Of a DNA stretch of 15,768 nt, positions 12,913 to 15,768 are shown piece by piece (the stretch's first letter is position 1; each line of letters starts with the position of its first letter). The stretch spans positions 1-15,768 of the forward strand of contig JAEZBZ010000093.1 of NCBI GenBank assembly GCA_023412745.1. Direction: 5' to 3'. A program made the translations under genes and the position numbers. The notes beneath the pieces were generated by a model. That model worked only from the letters and a program-made list of their open reading frames with translations. It ran no database searches and was not told the origin of the DNA. This stretch comes from Pseudomonadota bacterium (lineage in GTDB: Bacteria > Pseudomonadota > Alphaproteobacteria > Rhizobiales > Hyphomicrobiaceae).

Positions 12913-13179
12913 TTACGAGCGCGACATCATCACGCCAAGCACCAAACCAATACCTGCCGCGATGAGAACCGATGCGGTCGGGTTGCGCGATACCGTCGCT
13001 TCTAGTTCGCGGGCCACAGGCTTCATCGTGGTTTTGACGGTGCCGGCCACGGCATCAGCCAAATGAGACATTTCCGACCGCATTTTTTCGATCTCGGCTT
13101 GGTAGTCTGGGGTGTCCCCGGCGCGCGAAGACGAGCCGTCCGTCTCTTTACCTTCCTGCCATTTGGTGGTGTCTGCCAT
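12913..13179 (-). CDS. DUF883/YqjD-ElaB-like membrane-anchored protein
   Basis: An 88-residue protein with the YqjD/ElaB layout. A hydrophilic N-terminus precedes a helical, probably coiled segment (YQAEIEKMRSEMSHLADAVAGTV). A short basic stretch (ARELEATVSRNP) leads to one C-terminal membrane helix (TASVLIAAGIGLVLGVMMS) that ends at the terminus. In E. coli YqjD of this class anchors ribosomes to the membrane in stationary phase; that role here is inference. The ATG at 13179 has GGGAGA upstream. No EcfG element is found in the 102-nt gap to the DUF1328 gene, so it either continues that operon or uses a different promoter. Confidence 0.8.
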   Translation of the reverse strand: MADTTKWQEGKETDGSSSRAGDTPDYQAEIEKMRSEMSHLADAVAGTVKTTMKPVARELEATVSRNPTASVLIAAGIGLVLGVMMSRS

Positions 13180-13281
13180 CTATCAGTCTCCCGAGTTCTA
13201 CTCAGCTAAAGCGCGGCCCGCCGAAGTGGGATGCAGGCACGCGCGCAAAATGAGATGCTTTTGAATGGAGATCTGGCCGTG

Positions 13282-13464
13282 TCATCCACGTCGCTGAAGA
13301 GCGCCCATGACGGCGAAGATCACCAGGAGGACAATCGCGATCCAGAACAGGATTCTCGCACCTTCCATCGCAGTGCCGGCAACGCCGCCGAAGCCAAGCA
13401 AAGCTGCAACAATGGCCACGATCAGAAAAGTGACTGCCCAGTAAAGTAGGTTACCAGCGCTCAT
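13282..13464 (-). CDS. DUF1328 (YtjA-type) small membrane protein
   Basis: A 60-residue protein with two hydrophobic helices: LLYWAVTFLIVAIVAALLGFGGVAGTA and ARILFWIAIVLLVIFAVMGAL. The GFGGVAGTA link and the length are diagnostic of the DUF1328/YtjA family, small membrane proteins often induced by stress in proteobacteria, with unknown function. The start at 13464 (MSAGNLLYW) is used because the family begins there and AAGGA lies about 10 nt upstream; the longer frame adds a non-family extension. The start lies 14 nt inside the preceding gene, so the two are coupled. Regulation is probably from the EcfG promoter at 13978-14003. Confidence 0.88.
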   Translation of the reverse strand: MSAGNLLYWAVTFLIVAIVAALLGFGGVAGTAMEGARILFWIAIVLLVIFAVMGALQRRG

Positions 13465-13699
13465 GATCCGTTGTCCTTCTCGATCCATTTGTAATTTTGT
13501 CGTCGCCGCCACGCGTCAGCGTCGTGCCGCCGAATATGGCGATGACAGCAAGAAGCAACCAGAACAGCAGGCCGGCGCCGTTTCCACCTTCCCCGCCCAA
13601 CCCGAGGACCGCGACTGCGATCGCTGCGATGAGAAGAACAGTGGTCAAGAATGCGCGAAATTCCACGGCGGCGATCCGTTCATATTGGAGCGCGATCAA
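13451..13699 (-). CDS. Small two-helix membrane protein, unknown function
   Basis: Up to 82 residues, with two hydrophobic helices (FLTTVLLIAAIAVAVLGLGG and GLLFWLLLAVIAIFGGTTL) joined by a Gly-rich turn (GGEGGNGA), and a hydrophilic tail (TRGGDDKITNGSRRTTDHERW). It resembles the neighbouring DUF1328 protein in design, and the two could be partners or distant relatives. The start is uncertain. A TTG at 13699 overlaps the upstream stop as TTGA, which suggests coupling, but has no ribosome site. A GTG at 13666 would give 71 residues. The 3' end overlaps the DUF1328 start by 14 nt. I cannot assign a family. Confidence 0.7.
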   Translation of the reverse strand: MIALQYERIAAVEFRAFLTTVLLIAAIAVAVLGLGGEGGNGAGLLFWLLLAVIAIFGGTTLTRGGDDKITNGSRRTTDHERW

Positions 13700-13926
13700 C
13701 TGCGCTGGTTGTTCTCCGGCTTGCGGGCCTTGCCCGGCCTCAAGCGCGTCACGACGGACACCGGATCGCTCGCAGGAAACGTATCCTCCAGTCCCTCGTT
13801 CAACTGCTCTTCCAGCTCCTGCTTACGTTTCTCATCCTGCTTGGAGCCGGGACGGGATTGTCTCGACGGTTTGCTTTTGGTGTTTGGAGATTGGTTCAAG
13901 CGACTACCTTTCTCGTCATCTGCCAT
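13696..13926 (-). CDS. Small charged protein with EGLEDTFPASDPVSV motif, unknown function
   Basis: A 76-residue hydrophilic protein beginning MADDEKGSRLNQSPNTKSKP. A basic, probably disordered N-terminal half is followed by a short helix (QDEKRKQELEEQLNEGLEDT), the motif DTFPASDPVSVV and a basic tail. The motif looks like the conserved part; similar ones occur in small hypothetical proteins of related bacteria (from memory, unverified). The ATG at 13926 is chosen with GGGACGAG just upstream; the longer frame from 14025 would include the promoter. It is the first of three overlapping genes and has an EcfG-type promoter 52 nt upstream. Confidence 0.75.
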   Translation of the reverse strand: MADDEKGSRLNQSPNTKSKPSRQSRPGSKQDEKRKQELEEQLNEGLEDTFPASDPVSVVTRLRPGKARKPENNQRS

Positions 13927-13977
13927 CTCGTCCCAATCGTATGAGACGCTGCCCGGATGATTGGGTCTTGCAAATAG

Positions 13978-14003
13978 AACCGTTTTGGGTGGCAATCCGT
14001 TCC
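13978..14003 (-). promoter_or_regulatory. EcfG-type promoter of the three-gene small-protein operon
   Basis: Minus strand: GGAAC (13999-14003), 17 nt, GGTT (13978-13981). It differs from CGTT only at the variable first base, the same form as at the MarR gene. Confidence 0.7.
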
Positions 14004-14113
14004 TCAGCCATCCGCGAAAATGCAAAGCTTCGGCTTGCGGCTAGGCTTGCCGCGTGACCGTATAGTCCGCGCGCAGATGCCTGGCGGGAGGCAATTCGCG
14101 GTAGAACCGATAA

Positions 14114-15229
14114 TTAGGTGCGGACGCGCAAGCGAGTATATTCCGTCTCGGTCAACCCATAAGTCCAAGCCACCGCCTCGCGCGGGGAGCGGACATTTGG
14201 CGGGACCTGGAGGAAATAGTGCCGGAATGTCCCATCCGGCTCCGCCGTGCCGTTTACTACCTCGACGGCGGCCCAGGCGTCGTTATTCCACCATTGCTTG
14301 CGCCACAGGATTCCCGTTTCGTCACGCGCGATCGGGATCGCGCCACCGCTGGCGACGTAGCGAGCCGGTGTGATGATTTCAATCATGCAGCGGCGCAGCA
14401 GAAAATCCGGATGCCGGTCAATAAATGCCGGCGTGATCAGATCGGTCTGCTCGATCATCCATTCCGGAACCTGTACGCCCTTCCACATGTAGATCGCCAA
14501 CCCATCGCGGTATTCCAGCGCGGGACCATTGGCGCTATGCAGCCGAGATCGATCGTCGACCTTCAAGGCGCGGGGACGTTCACCAAGCCAGCACCAACGC
14601 TCATGAGGGACAATCCAGCCGGCATTTTTGGCGATAGCGAGATTCCCTTCCAGCGCCTCTGAACCGCTGTAACCGCACAGGGCGGAGAGATATTCGCACG
14701 CGCCAAGCCAGGCGAAATCAGGATGACCCCAGCCGCTATCGCGAAACCGTGGCGAGCGGCGCAAATACCAGCCTTCCTTCAAGCGCGTCCACAGCCGCGG
14801 CCGCGCGTCCTCTACCGCCGCATTCACTGCTTCGTTGATGGCCAGGCTGGTTGCGGCCGGCAGGCGGGTGCCGTTGATGACGGCATGGCGCACGCTGAGG
14901 CTGACGCGGCCCTCCGCATAGGTAATGACGCGGGCAAGCGGCTGATCGATGTCCTCGCGCTTGACGCTTGGACCAATGACACTGCGATTTGCCATCCGCC
15001 ATTCGCTGGCGAATTTAAGTGGTCCGTCGCACCACGCGATGTGAGGAGGCGGGAGGCCTGCTGCCCGATAGGCTTTGATGACGCCAGCCTCGGCGGCATC
15101 CCGGCAGGCAGGTTGGGTGTTAACCCCCGCGGAGGTCCAGCGAACGCGATACGCTGCGACCTCCTGCAATTGCAGCGGCGATAGCCGCTCGAGCCTGATG
15201 CGATGACTAGTCTGCGATGACGCGAGCAT
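14114..15229 (-). CDS. DUF6745-type protein, unknown function
   Basis: A 371-residue soluble protein with no signal peptide or membrane helix. The C-terminal part (about 205-371) carries the features I associate with DUF6745: RLHSANGPALEYRDGLAIYMWKGVQVPEW, the MIE-x-ITPARYVASGG segment, DETGILWR, AVEVVNGTAEPDGTFRHYFLQVPP and the ending REAVAWTYGLTETEY. Trp and Tyr are frequent (LWTRLKEGWYLRR, GWGHPDFAWLGACEYL). The N-terminal part looks helical. No catalytic motif is recognisable. The ATG at 15229 is chosen because GGAG lies 7 nt upstream and it overlaps the preceding 114-aa gene by 23 nt; the longer frame would overlap by more than 100 nt. The pair is probably one operon under a perfect EcfG promoter. 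Confidence 0.8.
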   Translation of the reverse strand: MLASSQTSHRIRLERLSPLQLQEVAAYRVRWTSAGVNTQPACRDAAEAGVIKAYRAAGLPPPHIAWCDGPLKFASEWRMANRSVIGPSVKREDIDQPLARVITYAEGRVSLSVRHAVINGTRLPAATSLAINEAVNAAVEDARPRLWTRLKEGWYLRRSPRFRDSGWGHPDFAWLGACEYLSALCGYSGSEALEGNLAIAKNAGWIVPHERWCWLGERPRALKVDDRSRLHSANGPALEYRDGLAIYMWKGVQVPEWMIEQTDLITPAFIDRHPDFLLRRCMIEIITPARYVASGGAIPIARDETGILWRKQWWNNDAWAAVEVVNGTAEPDGTFRHYFLQVPPNVRSPREAVAWTYGLTETEYTRLRVRT

Positions 15230-15551
15230 CCTTCGGCTCCAACTCACGCTGACGGCGAACGCGATACGTGCCCTTCGGCAAGTCGAGAGGAGCGTGTTCC
15301 TGATGCTGCACGCGTGCACTGGGGCTGTCGATGTTCACGTGTCCGATATAGAGACCACCGGGAATATCGCGTGCCAAACTATCATCGCGAAACAAAGTGA
15401 CCTGCCCAAAAATCGCGTGGTTATGCCCGGTCAATTCGCCTTCAGCGAGAACGAAGGAGCCATCCTGGTTTGCTGATGGCAATTGGCCTGAGGGCATAAG
15501 ATCGTCGATCCGTTCGACCAGGAGATCACCCTGCGCGTAAAGGTCTCTCAT
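15207..15551 (-). CDS. Small His-containing protein paired with the DUF6745 gene, unknown function
   Basis: A 114-residue, mostly beta-predicted soluble protein beginning MRDLYAQGDLLVERIDDL. Two histidine clusters stand out: GHNH (His43, His45) after LAEGELT, and QHQEH (His83, Glu85, His86) before APLDLPKGTYRV. This spacing, with alternating hydrophobic strands between, resembles a small metal-binding double-stranded beta-helix (cupin-like), but that is inference. It ends QRELEPKDARVIAD. The ATG at 15551 has GGAG about 8 nt upstream, and a perfect EcfG promoter is 34 nt further up. It overlaps the DUF6745 gene by 23 nt, which suggests the products act together. I recognise no named family. 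Confidence 0.8.
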   Translation of the reverse strand: MRDLYAQGDLLVERIDDLMPSGQLPSANQDGSFVLAEGELTGHNHAIFGQVTLFRDDSLARDIPGGLYIGHVNIDSPSARVQHQEHAPLDLPKGTYRVRRQRELEPKDARVIAD

Positions 15552-15585
15552 CTTCGAGCTCCCACTTCAAGTTTGCTGCAAGGTC

Positions 15586-15610
15586 AACGGGAAAGGTTTT
15601 CTTAGGTTCC
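15586..15610 (-). promoter_or_regulatory. Perfect EcfG-type promoter of the DUF6745 two-gene unit
   Basis: Minus strand: GGAAC (15606-15610), 16 nt, CGTT (15586-15589), exact match, with the -10 ending 34 nt before the 15551 start. Confidence 0.87.
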
Positions 15611-15701
15611 CGTCACAGTATTGCGAGGAAGCCTATTGGATAATGCGCTACCGATTTTTTCCGAGATCACGATGCCGCCTAGATTTCCCGTCGGGACTAA
15701 A

Positions 15702-15730
15702 CAGGGGGCGCCGAGGGAAGGCGCCCCCTG
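15702..15730 (-). terminator. Terminator hairpin at the right edge
   Basis: A perfect 11-bp stem CAGGGGGCGCC/GGCGCCCCCTG with loop GAGGGAA. On the minus strand it is followed by TTTAG, so it probably ends a gene lying to the right of the window. The stretch 15611-15701 holds no ORF or element I can support. Confidence 0.65.
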
Positions 15731-15768
15731 CACTCGACCACATCTCTCGCCACGGGGGGGGCGTAGGG

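Noticed and set aside
13497..14057. Plus-strand ORF (186 aa) opposite the small-protein operon
   Set aside because: Low-complexity Arg/Pro/Ser composition with no ribosome site, antisense to the better supported minus-strand genes and their promoter.

Overview
The window looks like chromosomal DNA of an alphaproteobacterium of the order Hyphomicrobiales, most likely the Bradyrhizobium/Rhodopseudomonas/Afipia/Nitrobacter group. The evidence is high GC, a complete phyR / nepR-ecfG general stress response (GSR) locus, a Ku plus PE-Lig-Pol LigD pair, and many small stress proteins typical of these genomes. There are no tRNA or rRNA genes, no insertion sequences and no CRISPR.

Layout. (1) 1-2571, plus strand: the end of a three-gene ABC exporter operon (FtsX-type permease, ATPase, HlyD-type fusion protein) with overlapping ends; it is closed by a fully palindromic terminator. 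(2) 2658-4575: a YciF/DUF892 ferritin-like protein and a secreted PRC-barrel protein (both minus), and a holin-III/YqjE-like membrane protein (plus). (3) 4666-6664: the GSR core. ecfG and nepR (minus) diverge from phyR (plus), followed by a 55-residue membrane protein. (4) 6794-8321: Hsp20 (minus), a DUF378 membrane protein (plus) and a MarR regulator (minus). (5) 8366-12375, minus: KGG-repeat stress protein, a 51-residue proline-rich protein, Ku and LigD in one co-oriented run. (6) 12517-14003: two small disordered proteins (plus), then a DUF883-like protein and a three-gene overlapping operon with a DUF1328 membrane protein (minus). (7) 14114-15610, minus: an uncharacterised two-gene unit, a 114-residue histidine-containing protein and a DUF6745-type protein.

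What joins the window together is the promoter sequence. The EcfG-type element GGAAC-N16/17-CGTT occurs perfectly seven times, each just upstream of a start codon and in the correct orientation. Four near-perfect copies are also correctly placed. With equal base frequencies about 0.24 perfect matches would be expected by chance on both strands. The simplest reading is that from about 2.6 kb onward this is a GSR island: PhyR (anti-anti-sigma), NepR (anti-sigma) and EcfG (sigma) sit among the genes they control. Those targets would include double-strand break repair by end joining, protein and envelope protection, and several protein families with no known function. The best candidate for an undescribed system is the DUF6745 pair at the right end, which has a perfect EcfG promoter.
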